The notes: generated from the letters alone by a model not told the origin. 64,000 bases of DNA from an uncultured Prevotellaceae bacterium (GCA_902768105.1 CACXJZ010000014.1:18919-82918), one strand, 5' to 3'; numbered from the stretch's first letter, positions 39,978-49,161 are shown. Made by a program: numbers and translations.

Positions 39978-40193
39978 ATGAAAGGTTATGGTTATTTAGG
40001 CGCATTCATCGGCGGAGCACTCGTCGGCGCAACGTTAGGTCTCATCCTGGCACCCGAAAAGGGTTCTGACACTCGTGAGAAAATCAGCGATGCCACACGC
40101 GATTTCCTGAAGAAACACAACATCAAACTGAGGAAGAACGAAGTAGAGGAACTGGTTGACGAACTTGAAGAGGCAGCTGCCGACGAAGAATAA
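39978..40193 (+). CDS. YtxH-domain small membrane protein
   Basis: 71 residues. A glycine-rich helix (GAFIGGALVGATLGLILAPEKG, the YtxH signature) is followed by a charged amphipathic helix (REKISDATRDFLKKH) and an acidic tail. In other bacteria YtxH-type proteins are stress- or stationary-phase-linked membrane proteins. First of three small genes in an operon that resembles the YqjD/YqjE/YqjK arrangement of enterobacteria by architecture, not by alignment. Confidence 0.88.
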   Translation: MKGYGYLGAFIGGALVGATLGLILAPEKGSDTREKISDATRDFLKKHNIKLRKNEVEELVDELEEAAADEE

Positions 40194-40205
40194 GGACGGA
40201 CGCCT

Positions 40206-40553
40206 ATGATTTCGAGTGACAAGAACATTGAGTCCATTGGTCAGCTGATCAGTGAACTCAAGGATTATTACCTGCTGCAGAAAGAATTTGTGCAGCTGGA
40301 CGTCATCGACAAGACGGTGCGCATTGTGACAGCACTCGTGCTGGCCATCGTTGTCTTCGTGCTCGCCCTGCTGGTGCTGTTCTATCTCTCCTTTGCCACT
40401 GTCCACTGGATAGAGCCGTTTGTGGGAACAGGCTGGGCCTTCGCCATTGTATCGGCCTTCTTCCTGCTGCTGCTCCTGCTGACGGTGCTGCTGCGCAAGC
40501 CTCTCATTGAGAAGCCATTGGTCAAGTTCCTTACGGAAACGCTCATGAACTAA
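40206..40553 (+). CDS. DUF1469/Holin-X-like membrane protein
   Basis: 115 residues. An N-terminal amphipathic region (ESIGQLISELKDYYLLQKEFVQLDVIDK) precedes two long transmembrane helices (about 42-65 and 75-98). This is the layout of the YqjE/DUF1469 family, sometimes labelled as phage holin. Its place between a YtxH gene and another small gene, with no phage genes nearby, argues for a housekeeping envelope role. Gap of 12 bases from the YtxH gene. Confidence 0.82.
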   Translation: MISSDKNIESIGQLISELKDYYLLQKEFVQLDVIDKTVRIVTALVLAIVVFVLALLVLFYLSFATVHWIEPFVGTGWAFAIVSAFFLLLLLLTVLLRKPLIEKPLVKFLTETLMN

Positions 40554-40566
40554 AAACGGTACGACT

Positions 40567-40842
40567 ATGAGTCAGAAATCATTTAGCAGTCTGAAAGAGA
40601 TTGAGGCGCGCAAAGAGCGCCTGCGTGAGGACATCCGGCGTGGGAATCAGACCATTACGCGTCTGAGTACGGACATCTTCGTACCCAAGAAGCCCGACAA
40701 CCGCAAGGAGATGATCAGTCAGGCCGTGAACGTCGGCTTCATTATCTTCGACATCATCCTGCTGGCCAAGAAGCTCGACAGCAAGTATGCCATCGTCATG
40801 AAGGGCATTGAGCTCATCAGGAAGTACAAGAAAAAGAAATAA
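40567..40842 (+). CDS. Small charged membrane-linked protein, third of YtxH operon
   Basis: 91 residues. A charged N-terminal helix (KEIEARKERLREDIRRG) is followed by one hydrophobic segment (about 56-74, VGFIIFDIILLAKKL) and a lysine-rich tail. It is unrecognised apart from position and resembles YqjK-type third partners in layout. Its end is 12 bases from the convergent MBL hydrolase gene. Confidence 0.7.
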   Translation: MSQKSFSSLKEIEARKERLREDIRRGNQTITRLSTDIFVPKKPDNRKEMISQAVNVGFIIFDIILLAKKLDSKYAIVMKGIELIRKYKKKK

Positions 40843-40854
40843 GAATAAGTCTTA

Positions 40855-41640
40855 TCAAATAGCAAGAATCTGTCCGTCGTACGCCAACTGGATGTCGTCG
40901 GGCAGATTTTTGTTTACCTCAGCATGCAGGCCTATCTCGTGGCTGGGATGGATGAGGAAGGTGCGTCGTGCCCCTACCCTGCGGGCAAAGCTGACGGCAT
41001 CGTTAAGCAGTTGGTGGGAATGGTGGGGTTTTCCTTGACGCAAGGCATTGACAATGAGCGTGTCGGCCCTTTCGGCATAGGACACCTCTGCATCGTCAAT
41101 GGTCTTCATGTCCGTGATATAGACGAGCTGGTGAGCAGCTTGTGGTGAATGTTGAGCAAAGCGGAAGCCGAGGATGGGCAGTTTGCCGTGCATCACGTGG
41201 AAGGGCATGATGCTGATGTCGCCTATCAGGAACTGCTCATGCGGATGAATCTCGTTGAGCTGTATGGCAGGCACCCCGGGATAGCGGTTCTCGGCAAAGC
41301 AGTAAGGTAGCATCTGGAGCAGTCCCTTGCAGGCCTCCGGGTCAGCATAGACATTGATTTCACCAAACTGACAGTAAGGGCGCAAGTCGTCCATGCCTCC
41401 CATGTGGTCGTAGTGGGCATGGGTGATGAGCACGCCGTCAATCTTGCGGAAAGGCTGCGGCAGTATCTGCTGGCGGAAGTCGGGACCACAGTCGATGAGC
41501 AGTCGTGTCTGCTCCGTCTCCAGGAGCGCAGAGCAGCGCAGGCGCTTGTCGTGAGGGTCGGTACTCTGACACACCTCACACTGGCAGCCGATGGTTGGCA
41601 CGCCGCACGATGTTCCCGTTCCTAAGAATGTCAGCTTCAT
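40855..41640 (-). CDS. MBL-fold metal-dependent hydrolase (PhnP-like)
   Basis: 261 residues. The start MKLTFLGTGTSCGVPTIGCQCEVC gives the GTGTS strand and cysteine pair typical of PhnP/ElaC-like enzymes. The metal motif HxHxDH reads THAHYDHMGGMDD (near 74-86), followed by HVMHGKLPILGFRF and ITDMKTI. It is cytoplasmic and probably a phosphodiesterase acting on a cyclic or RNA-like substrate. It follows murB after a 35-base repeat-rich gap. The substrate is uncertain. Confidence 0.88.
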   Translation of the reverse strand: MKLTFLGTGTSCGVPTIGCQCEVCQSTDPHDKRLRCSALLETEQTRLLIDCGPDFRQQILPQPFRKIDGVLITHAHYDHMGGMDDLRPYCQFGEINVYADPEACKGLLQMLPYCFAENRYPGVPAIQLNEIHPHEQFLIGDISIMPFHVMHGKLPILGFRFAQHSPQAAHQLVYITDMKTIDDAEVSYAERADTLIVNALRQGKPHHSHQLLNDAVSFARRVGARRTFLIHPSHEIGLHAEVNKNLPDDIQLAYDGQILAI

Positions 41641-41677
41641 CTCTAACCTTTAACCTCTAAACTCTAACCTTTAAACT
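41641..41677. repeat. CTCTAACCTTTAAC-type degenerate tandem repeat
   Basis: Units CTCTAAC, CTTTAAC, CTCTAAA, CTCTAAC and CTTTAAA in succession, filling the gap between murB and the MBL gene. Confidence 0.75.
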
Positions 41678-42698
41678 ATACTATATTCACTTCCGGATAA
41701 ATATCGATGCCGAACTTCGCCTTCACGTCCTGCTGAATCTGTCGGCAGAGCGCCACAATCTCGTTGCCTGTCGCCCCACCCTTGTTCACCAGCACCAGCG
41801 CCTGCTTGTCGTGCACGCCGGCACGTCCCAGCGAGCGCCCTTTCCACCCACACTGGTCAATCATCCATCCGGCAGGTATCTTCACGCGCGCGTTATCTAT
41901 AATATAATGTGGCACCGTCTCATACTGAGCAGCCAGCTCCTCATATTTCTCACGCGGCACGACCGGGTTCATGAAGAAGCTGCCAGCATTACCCTCCACC
42001 TTCGGGTCGGGCAGCTTGGCACGTCGTATATCGATGATGACCTGGCGCAGCTCCTGCGGCGTGGGCTCAGAGATGCCCCTGCGCTCCAGCTCAGAGCGGA
42101 TATTGCCATAGTCCAGACAGGGCTTGTAATTGGTAGAGAGCAGATAGGTGACGCTGAGGATGAGGTAGCGGTTCTTCCACTCCCCCTTGAAGCGGCTCTG
42201 GCGGTAGCCGTAGCCACAGTCCTTGCCAAGGATGATGCGTCTCTCGCCCGTAGCAATATCTATAGCATATATGTAGTCGATGTACTGCCCCACTTCCACG
42301 CCATAGGCTCCGATGTTCTGCACGGCGCTGGCACCCACCTCGCCCGGAATCAGCGAGAGATTGACCAGTTCAGGCATGTTGTGGTTCAAGGCCCAGCAGA
42401 TAAGGTCGTCGAACGTCTCGCCACTACCGGCAGAAATGAAGAACTCATGGCCAGAGGGAGCAAAGTCCCCCGACTGGATGCCCTTCACGACGGAGTGTAC
42501 CACGATGCCGTCGTAGTCGCCCGTCAGCAACAGGTTGCTACCCTCGCCAATGATGATAAAGGGCTGCTGTTCCTGGCGTAGTATGGCTGCCACCTCACAC
42601 GCTTCCTCCTCGTTGCCGTATTCCAGGAAACGACTGCAGCGGGCGTCGATGCCAAACGTGTTATGCTGTAACAGGCTGTAATTGCGAATATCTCTCAT
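41676..42698 (-). CDS. murB: UDP-N-acetylenolpyruvoylglucosamine reductase MurB
   Basis: 340 residues, type I (E. coli-like) length. MurB reduces the enolpyruvyl group in peptidoglycan precursor synthesis using FAD and NADPH. Visible motifs are IIGEGSNLLL, LIPGEVGASAVQNIGAYGVE, YRQSRFKGEW, the proton-donor serine in EGNAGSFFMNPV, and a C-terminal YPEVNIV with the catalytic glutamate. It is cytoplasmic. It lies six bases after the lipoprotein gene. Confidence 0.95.
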   Translation of the reverse strand: MRDIRNYSLLQHNTFGIDARCSRFLEYGNEEEACEVAAILRQEQQPFIIIGEGSNLLLTGDYDGIVVHSVVKGIQSGDFAPSGHEFFISAGSGETFDDLICWALNHNMPELVNLSLIPGEVGASAVQNIGAYGVEVGQYIDYIYAIDIATGERRIILGKDCGYGYRQSRFKGEWKNRYLILSVTYLLSTNYKPCLDYGNIRSELERRGISEPTPQELRQVIIDIRRAKLPDPKVEGNAGSFFMNPVVPREKYEELAAQYETVPHYIIDNARVKIPAGWMIDQCGWKGRSLGRAGVHDKQALVLVNKGGATGNEIVALCRQIQQDVKAKFGIDIYPEVNIV

Positions 42699-42704
42699 GT
42701 CGTG

Positions 42705-43538
42705 TCAGGTTATAATCTTCGTCAGTCGCCATTTGCCTCCGGCATGCTTGAAAGACAGCTCCACCTCGAAGCCGTTGGCAATACCACGAATGACAAATAT
42801 CTTCTGGTTGGACTCCGTCGGCTCACTACCATATATAATATTATAGATCATGTCCGTCGGCAGCTCAGGAGCAAAGGCCGGCCAGGTGTCGGGCGTGATG
42901 ACACCCTCCATCTGCGCAAAGTCGTCGTCAGGGTCAGGACCTACAAAGTCTATGGTCTGCTCCAGGCTCTGCACCTGGAACAGCGAATCGGTGACAAAGT
43001 TGTGATAGAACGTGAGGAACGAGGCATTGGGCGAATGGTCAATGTCAGTCAGTCTTACCTGCTGCAGCATCCACAGTCCCTTGTCGCGCCGGAAGTCATA
43101 CTGTCGGATGAACTTCTTGTTCAGGTAGATTTTCTCAACAATCACATGGCTGACAGAGGTGTCGTTGCATAGCTGCATCTGGCGCTCGTTGTCGAAAATC
43201 AGCGTATAGAAGCCTTGTTGCATGAAGAAATGGTCAACGGTCCAGGCGCTCTTCTGCACCAGCTCCTGCTCCTCGCCCTTCAGGACCTGCAGGGGGAAAT
43301 GGATGCGCTGCAACTGTACCTGTTTGCTGGCAGCAAAGTTAAAGATAAAGTCATCAAACAACTCGTCTGCTGCGCTGGGCATGGGCGTCTCGGCTATCAA
43401 CTCCTCCAGTGTGTCGGTGACGACAGTATCGCCTATGCCCGTTGAGTCGGCCGCAGCATCCTGCTTCGACTGACCATTTCCAGTACAAGCGAAAAACAAC
43501 AGCATAGTGGCCGGAACCACCCAGAATAACCTCTTCAT
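42705..43538 (-). CDS. Lipoprotein, probably of the DUF4348 family
   Basis: 277 residues. A lipoprotein signal peptide ends at a cysteine near 18 (LFFACTGNG). An acidic linker follows, then a compact alpha/beta body in two similar halves: ELFDDFIFNFAASKQVQLQRIHFPL and FLTFYHNFVTDSLFQVQSLEQTIDF. This duplicated FxxFxxNFxxDxxFQxxRIxFP layout matches my memory of DUF4348. Function unknown; probably periplasmic. It heads an operon with murB and the MBL hydrolase and is divergent from pheS. Confidence 0.72.
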   Translation of the reverse strand: MKRLFWVVPATMLLFFACTGNGQSKQDAAADSTGIGDTVVTDTLEELIAETPMPSAADELFDDFIFNFAASKQVQLQRIHFPLQVLKGEEQELVQKSAWTVDHFFMQQGFYTLIFDNERQMQLCNDTSVSHVIVEKIYLNKKFIRQYDFRRDKGLWMLQQVRLTDIDHSPNASFLTFYHNFVTDSLFQVQSLEQTIDFVGPDPDDDFAQMEGVITPDTWPAFAPELPTDMIYNIIYGSEPTESNQKIFVIRGIANGFEVELSFKHAGGKWRLTKIIT

Positions 43539-43575
43539 TTTATGCTTTAATCACTTTTCTCTCTCAAAATTGCTG

Positions 43576-43633
43576 CAAAGTTACAAAAAAATCGTAAATC
43601 GAAATCGTAAATCGTAAATATTTATTACCTTTG
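43576..43633. promoter_or_regulatory. Divergent promoters of the lipoprotein-murB operon and pheS
   Basis: Minus strand TAACTTTG at 43576-43583 and plus strand TACCTTTG at 43626-43633. Between them is an ATCGTAAATCGAAATCGTAA tandem repeat (about 43591-43618). Confidence 0.75.
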
Positions 43634-43647
43634 CACAAAATTTTTTG

Positions 43648-44715
43648 ATGATGATACTTGAAAAGATAGAACAATTACTGAATGAAGTAAAGAATCTGGA
43701 TGCTAAAAACGCAGAAGACATCGAGGCTTTGCGCTTGAAGTATCTCAGTAAGAAAGGTGAAATCAACGCACTTATGGCTGACTTCCGCAACGTTGCTCCC
43801 GAGCAGAAGAAGGAGGTCGGCATAAAGATTAACGAGCTCAAGCAGACCGCTTTTGACCACATCAATGCGCTGAAAGAGAAGATTGAGGAGCAGGGAGCAG
43901 GAAAAGAGGAGCAGGCCATCGACCTGACGCGCACACCCTACCCCATCCAGCTGGGCACACGCCATCCGCTGACCATCGTGACCAACGAGATTATCGATAT
44001 CTTCTCGCGCATGGGCTTTGTGCTGGCCGATGGTCCTGAGGTGGAGGACGATCTCCACGTGTTCACGAAGATGAACTTCGCTGCCGACCATCCCGCCCGC
44101 GACATGCAGGACACGTTTTTCGTGTCGCAGCATCCCAACGACGTGACGAAGAATATCCTGCTGCGCTCACACACCTCGAGCGTTCAGGCCCGTGTCATGG
44201 AGCACATGCACACCGAGGATGGCAAGCTTACTGCCCCCATCCGCGTCATCTGTCCGGGTCGCGTCTATCGTAACGAGGCCATCACAGCCCGCGCACATTG
44301 CTTCTTCCATCAGGTGGAAGGACTGTATATCGACAAGAACGTGTCGTTCACCGACCTGAAGCAGGTGCTGTTGTCGTTTGCCCGTGAGATGTTCGGTGCC
44401 GACACGAAGATTCGTCTGCGTCCCTCGTACTTCCCCTTTACGGAGCCTTCTGCAGAGATGGACATCTCCTGCTTCATCTGTGGTGGCGAGGGTTGTGGCT
44501 TCTGCAAGCACACCGGTTGGGTGGAGATCTTAGGCTGCGGTATGGTTGACCCCAACGTGCTCGAGCTCTGCGGCATCGACTCCAAGGAATACACAGGCTA
44601 TGCCTTCGGTATGGGCGTGGAACGTATTACCAACCTGAAGTACCGCGTCAGCGACCTGCGTCTGTTCTCGGAGAACGACACCCGCTTCCTGCGTGAATTT
44701 GAAGCTGCAGACTGA
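43648..44715 (+). CDS. pheS: Phenylalanyl-tRNA synthetase alpha subunit
   Basis: 355 residues from the first ATG at 43648 (43651 is also possible). It aminoacylates tRNA-Phe with PheT. A coiled-coil arm (1-85) is followed by the class II core. Motif 2 spans RVYRNEAI to FHQVEGLYIDKNVSF. The CFICGGEGCGFCKHTGWVEI region and motif 3 (FGMGVERITNLKY) follow. pheT is not adjacent, as is usual in Bacteroidota. Its stop overlaps the MFS gene start by one base. Confidence 0.96.
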   Translation: MMILEKIEQLLNEVKNLDAKNAEDIEALRLKYLSKKGEINALMADFRNVAPEQKKEVGIKINELKQTAFDHINALKEKIEEQGAGKEEQAIDLTRTPYPIQLGTRHPLTIVTNEIIDIFSRMGFVLADGPEVEDDLHVFTKMNFAADHPARDMQDTFFVSQHPNDVTKNILLRSHTSSVQARVMEHMHTEDGKLTAPIRVICPGRVYRNEAITARAHCFFHQVEGLYIDKNVSFTDLKQVLLSFAREMFGADTKIRLRPSYFPFTEPSAEMDISCFICGGEGCGFCKHTGWVEILGCGMVDPNVLELCGIDSKEYTGYAFGMGVERITNLKYRVSDLRLFSENDTRFLREFEAAD

Positions 44716-45911
44716 TGACAGAACGTCTTTGGAACGCTAATTATATAAAGGTGATGACTGCGAACTTCTCGCTGTTCTTCGCCTTTTATATTTTAACGCC
44801 CTTGCTGCCACTATACCTCAGTGAGCAGTTCCAGGCCACCAAAGACGTCATCGGCCTTGTGCTCTCAGGCTATACCATCACGGCACTGCTCATTCGTCCT
44901 TTCAGCGGGTACGTGGTCGATACCTTCGACCGGAAGCAGGTGCTCATGCTTTGCTACTTTGCCTTCTTCATCTTCTTTGCCGGCTATCTGGGAGCCTCTA
45001 CGCTCCTGCTGTTCTGCATTGTGCGCACGCTGCATGGCGGTCCTTTTGGAGCACTTACCGTAGCCAACTCAACGATGGCCATCGATGTGCTGCCCAGCAG
45101 TCGCCGTAATGAGGGCATCGGCTATTACGGACTGAGCAACAACCTCGCTATGGCCATTGCCCCGACCATCGGCATCTTTGTCTATCGCTTCACCCATTCC
45201 TTTGACCTGCTGTTCTGGATAGCCCTGTTTGTGGCTGGCTTCGGCATGACGGTAGATGCAACGATCGTCAGGAAAAAGGTACATGGAACAAAGAGTGAGG
45301 AGCGAGGTGCGAGGAAAGTGAAAAGCCTTTCGCTTGACCGATTCATTCTCGTACGGGGCTGGCTGATAGGCATCAACATGATTTTCTTCGGTTTTTGCTT
45401 TGGCGTGCTGAGCAACTACCTCGCCATCTACGGGAAAGAGGTGATGGGCATCTCGGGAAGCACCGGCACGTGGTTCATGCTTTGCTCTGTCGGACTCATC
45501 CTCTCACGACTGCAAGGGAGCAAGGCCCTTCGTGAGGGTCGGCTGACCCACAATGCCTCTGAGGGTATGGTCATCTCACTGGTTGGCTATGTGCTTTTCA
45601 TTGCCTGTCCCAATATGGTGGGCTATTACGCTTCTGCCATCCTCATCGGACTGGGCAACGGCCACATGTGGCCAGCCTTCCAGAACATGATGATTTGCGT
45701 GGCCCGTCATAACCAACGTGGAACAGCCAACTCCACCATCCTCGTAGCATGGGACATCGGCATGGGTCTGGGCATCCTCGTAGGTGGCATCGTTGCCGAG
45801 CTGTTCGGATATGCGGCTGCATTCTGGTTTGTGGCAGCCATGAATCTGACAGGCGTAGCGCTTTACTTTGCGTTCACGCGCAAATTCTTCATCCTCAGAC
45901 GATTAGAATAG
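44715..45911 (+). CDS. Major facilitator superfamily transporter
   Basis: 398 residues with 12 predicted helices. The loop 2-3 signature region is FSGYVVDTFDRKQVLMLC. Other conserved parts are RTLHGGPFGALTVANSTMAIDVLPSSRRNEGIGYYG and NGHMWPAFQNMMICV. It resembles drug or sugar efflux-type MFS proteins. The central cytoplasmic loop (about 191-205, TKSEERGARKVKS) is encoded by a GAGTGAGGAGCGAGG repeat that also looks inserted. Coupled to pheS by TGATG, and overlapping the convergent kinase gene by nine bases. Confidence 0.88.
   Translation: MTERLWNANYIKVMTANFSLFFAFYILTPLLPLYLSEQFQATKDVIGLVLSGYTITALLIRPFSGYVVDTFDRKQVLMLCYFAFFIFFAGYLGASTLLLFCIVRTLHGGPFGALTVANSTMAIDVLPSSRRNEGIGYYGLSNNLAMAIAPTIGIFVYRFTHSFDLLFWIALFVAGFGMTVDATIVRKKVHGTKSEERGARKVKSLSLDRFILVRGWLIGINMIFFGFCFGVLSNYLAIYGKEVMGISGSTGTWFMLCSVGLILSRLQGSKALREGRLTHNASEGMVISLVGYVLFIACPNMVGYYASAILIGLGNGHMWPAFQNMMICVARHNQRGTANSTILVAWDIGMGLGILVGGIVAELFGYAAAFWFVAAMNLTGVALYFAFTRKFFILRRLE
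45287..45325. repeat. GAGTGAGGAGCGAGG repeat inside the MFS gene
   Basis: AAAGAGTGAGGAGCGAGGTG then CGAGGAAAGTGAAAAG, a degenerate heptad array in frame at the cytoplasmic loop between the two halves of the transporter. Confidence 0.6.
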
Positions 45912-46742
45912 GTAACGGATAAGTCCTTCCATCGGACTCTTCATGACAGCACCCACAACAAATCCTTCAAGCCTGGCTGCCTCCCGGAGCTCTTTTTCGT
46001 AATGAGACGCCATAGAGCCCACAAAGCCCACAGGGAGCTCAGGACGATGGTATGGCTGCACGTTCAGCCGCAGGAACTCACGGAAATTCTCTACTACCAG
46101 CTGCCTTAGTTCAGGAACATCCAGGTGCTTGCCGATGAACAACGAAAGGGAAGCAAGGAAGCGGTTGGCCATAGGCTCACGATAGACACGCTGAATGACG
46201 TCCGCCATCGTCAGTTGGTATTCCTTCTCAAAACATTCCTTCAGCTCCTGCGGCAGACGTCCCTTGTACATGGCGTTCAGGAATTTCCTGCCCAACACGG
46301 CACCACTGCCTTCGTCACCGAGAATATATCCCAAGGCGGGCGTATTCTGCACAATCTGCTCTCCGTCATAAAGGCAGGAGTTGGCTCCTGTTCCCAAGAT
46401 ACAGGCCACACCTTCCTGGTGTCCACAGACAGCACGAGCAGCGCCTACCAAGTCACTATAAACATCACAAACCGAGACATTTGTCAGGTTTCGTACAAGT
46501 ATCTCACGAAGTCTTGGAATCTGCACTGGCGTACAACCGGAACCATAGAAAGAAAGAGTCATTTCTTCCCCTGATTCTTGAGTTGTCCAAGGGGTTGTTT
46601 TCAGGATGGAAACAAGCTCCTCATCCGTCTGATGATAAGGGTTCATACCCGCTGTAGCCACTTGTTCAACCACCTGTCCGTTTTCCCCGACGAAAGCCCA
46701 GTCGGTCTTCGTGCTTCCGCTGTCTGCAATTAATATCTTCAT
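45903..46742 (-). CDS. BadF/BadG/BcrA/BcrD-type ATPase, N-acetylglucosamine kinase-like
   Basis: 279 residues from the ATG at 46742, chosen because the -7 box lies at 46764-46771. It has the ASKHA fold with phosphate 1 loop ILIADSGSTKTDWAF, LGTGANSCLYDG and ILGDEGSGAVLGRKFLNAM (phosphate 2/adenosine), as in N-acetylglucosamine kinases of Bacteroidota. The likely reaction is ATP-dependent phosphorylation of an amino sugar. Cytoplasmic. Divergent from the MscS channel gene and overlapping the MFS gene by nine bases at the 3' end. Confidence 0.87.
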   Translation of the reverse strand: MKILIADSGSTKTDWAFVGENGQVVEQVATAGMNPYHQTDEELVSILKTTPWTTQESGEEMTLSFYGSGCTPVQIPRLREILVRNLTNVSVCDVYSDLVGAARAVCGHQEGVACILGTGANSCLYDGEQIVQNTPALGYILGDEGSGAVLGRKFLNAMYKGRLPQELKECFEKEYQLTMADVIQRVYREPMANRFLASLSLFIGKHLDVPELRQLVVENFREFLRLNVQPYHRPELPVGFVGSMASHYEKELREAARLEGFVVGAVMKSPMEGLIRYLF

Positions 46743-46763
46743 GTTTTTTGTTAATTTTGCATG

Positions 46764-46801
46764 CAAAGATAACGCATTTTGCGCATAATTGTTTATCTTT
46801 G
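46764..46801. promoter_or_regulatory. Divergent -7 boxes of the kinase and MscS genes
   Basis: Minus strand TATCTTTG at 46764-46771 and plus strand TATCTTTG at 46794-46801. Closely spaced, so the two genes may compete or share control. Confidence 0.75.
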
Positions 46802-46818
46802 CATCGATTTTTTACAAA

Positions 46819-49161
46819 ATGACGATGAAAAAAATACTTACCATACTATTGACAATATTGCTGGTGGCGACTGAAGCACAGGCAGTATTGAAGGAGAAAG
46901 ACTTGGCAAACACGCTGTCAATCCTGCGCACGGAGCTGACCAACTACTACCATGAGCTGTCCAGGCAGACAGGGCGTCGCCAGCAGATGGAAGAGCAGAT
47001 TGGACAGGAGTTGCGCAAGGTCATGCTACAGAGCAACCAGAATGCGCTGATGCTCTATTCGCAGAAGCAGGACTATATCTTCGACCTGACCTATGCGTGT
47101 CACGAAGCCACAGAGCTCTATCGCCAGTTCCAGCAGAAGCAGGCGCCGTTCAAAATGTTCCTGAGAAGGACCGATGTGGATGTGGCCCGTTATGATTCGC
47201 TCATCACAAGCTTGAACGAGATACCCGTCAGCATCCTCTCCGAGAAGTCGAAGAAGGACCGCGAGGTATGCCTTATTCTGGCAACGAGCATCCGTTATTC
47301 GCTGATAGAGAACAGTCATCAGCTCAATGAGTTCATCGACTATCACGACGCTACAGAGCGGCGTTTACGGGAATTGAACGATTATGCCCAGAAACGCTAT
47401 AAGGACATCCAGACGAGCATCTTCAAGAACGGAAGCGACTCGTATTTCAAAACGCTGAGCCGCTTCAACCGCGAATGGCGACGCATGAGCAGGGCTGTGG
47501 AGAAAAAGTACAGTCCACAGTCAAACATCGGTTCACAATGGGACTCGGTCTATATCTTCGGACTGTTTATCTCCATCCTCATATATGCCATCATTGCCAC
47601 GCTGCTGAACCTGACCTTCTTCCGATGGCTGCTACCCAAGCGCTTCCGCACGAAGGAGTTCATGAAGAAGCGCAACAGCATCACGATGGCCACCACAGCC
47701 ATCACGTTTGCCGTCATCATGGCCGTCATGATGGCCACCATGGAGCAGAACTTCTTCATCATGGCCTCCAACCTGTTGGTGGAGTATGCCTGGCTGCTGG
47801 GTGTCATCCTCATATCGTTGCTGCTCCGCGTGAAGGGCGACCAGATAGACAGTGCCTTCCGCATCTACACACCGCTGCTCGTCATCGGTTTTATCGTGTT
47901 TGCCATACGCATCATCCTGACTCCCAACGAGTTGGTGAACATCATCTTCCCACCCATCCTGCTCATCTGCACGATATGGCAGTGGGTCATGGTGAGCCGG
48001 CACAATCAGAACATACCACGCTCAGACATGTTCTACACGTACATCTCGCTGGGCGTGTTCATCGTTTCAACCTTCTGCTCGTGGATTGGCTACACGCTGA
48101 TGGCCGTGCAGATGCTCATCTGGTGGATCATGCAGCTGACGTGCATCCTGACCATCACCTGCATACGACTGTATATCAAGCAGTATGGCGACCGTCATGG
48201 GTTCAATGAGAAGCCCATCACCAAGACGTGGTTCTTCAAGCTCATCCATGAGGTGGCACTGCCCGTGACAGCTGTGGCATCGGTCATGCTGTCCATCTAC
48301 TGGGCTGCCGACGTGTTCAACCTCAGTGACCTGTGTTGGAAGCTGTTTAACTACGACTTCCTGGAAGACTTCAACAAACTGCGCCTGAGTATTATCCGCG
48401 TGGCGGTCATCGTGTGCCTCTGGTTCTTCTTCAGTTATGCCAGCAAGACGTCACTGGCCTTCCTGCGACTGCACTTCGTACACTCCGACTCATCGACGGC
48501 AGAGAGCCGTACGGTCATGGGACGTAACGTGATCCAGGTCATCATCTGGGGCTCCTGGTTCCTTATCAGCCTCAGCATCCTCGGTGTCAGCTTCACCTGG
48601 CTCGTGGTGGTTTCTGGTGGTCTGTCAACCGGTATAGGTTTCGCCATGAAGGACATCATCGAGAACATCTACTATGGCATCTCGCTCATGGCAGGACGCA
48701 TCAAGGTGGGCGACTGGATTGAGGTGGATGGCACGATGGGTAAGGTGACGAGCATCAACTACATGAGCACCATTGTCAATTCGCTTTATGGTGAGGTGAT
48801 TACCTTCCAGAACTCCCAGCTCTTCAGCAAGAACTACAAGAACCTGACGCGTAACCACGGCTACGTGCTCGTACTCATCCCCTTCGGTGTAGCCTATGGC
48901 ACCAACGTCAAGCAGGTGAAGGAGGTCGTCGAGGAAGCCGTCACCAAACTGCGCCACAAATGGATGGACAATGCGAAACCTGTCAAGGTAGTATTCACGG
49001 AGTTCGGCGACAGCAGCGTCAATATGAAACTCATTGCCTGGGTCGATGCCGTCAAGAAAATCTATGCCATCAGCGACATCATGTCCTGCATCTACCAGAC
49101 CTTAGGTGACAACGCTATCGAGATTCCGTTCCCGCAGCGCGATATACACATAAAGAACTAA
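46819..49161 (+). CDS. Large MscS-type mechanosensitive channel
   Basis: 780 residues from the ATG at 46819. A signal peptide (ILTILLTILLVATEAQA) leads to a periplasmic coiled-coil domain (about 25-235), then 10-11 transmembrane helices. The pore helix and MscS beta domain lie at about 590-700: STGIGFAMKDIIENIYYGISLMAGRIKVGDWIEVDGTMGKV. A C-terminal MscS domain ends IEIPFPQRDIHIKN. It opens under membrane tension to release osmolytes. Its size resembles MscK/MscM-type channels. It has its own promoter, and a hairpin follows the stop. Confidence 0.94.
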   Translation: MTMKKILTILLTILLVATEAQAVLKEKDLANTLSILRTELTNYYHELSRQTGRRQQMEEQIGQELRKVMLQSNQNALMLYSQKQDYIFDLTYACHEATELYRQFQQKQAPFKMFLRRTDVDVARYDSLITSLNEIPVSILSEKSKKDREVCLILATSIRYSLIENSHQLNEFIDYHDATERRLRELNDYAQKRYKDIQTSIFKNGSDSYFKTLSRFNREWRRMSRAVEKKYSPQSNIGSQWDSVYIFGLFISILIYAIIATLLNLTFFRWLLPKRFRTKEFMKKRNSITMATTAITFAVIMAVMMATMEQNFFIMASNLLVEYAWLLGVILISLLLRVKGDQIDSAFRIYTPLLVIGFIVFAIRIILTPNELVNIIFPPILLICTIWQWVMVSRHNQNIPRSDMFYTYISLGVFIVSTFCSWIGYTLMAVQMLIWWIMQLTCILTITCIRLYIKQYGDRHGFNEKPITKTWFFKLIHEVALPVTAVASVMLSIYWAADVFNLSDLCWKLFNYDFLEDFNKLRLSIIRVAVIVCLWFFFSYASKTSLAFLRLHFVHSDSSTAESRTVMGRNVIQVIIWGSWFLISLSILGVSFTWLVVVSGGLSTGIGFAMKDIIENIYYGISLMAGRIKVGDWIEVDGTMGKVTSINYMSTIVNSLYGEVITFQNSQLFSKNYKNLTRNHGYVLVLIPFGVAYGTNVKQVKEVVEEAVTKLRHKWMDNAKPVKVVFTEFGDSSVNMKLIAWVDAVKKIYAISDIMSCIYQTLGDNAIEIPFPQRDIHIKN

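Noticed and set aside
40206-40553. Phage holin and hence a prophage
   Set aside because: The family label is misleading; neighbours are housekeeping genes and no other phage gene is present.
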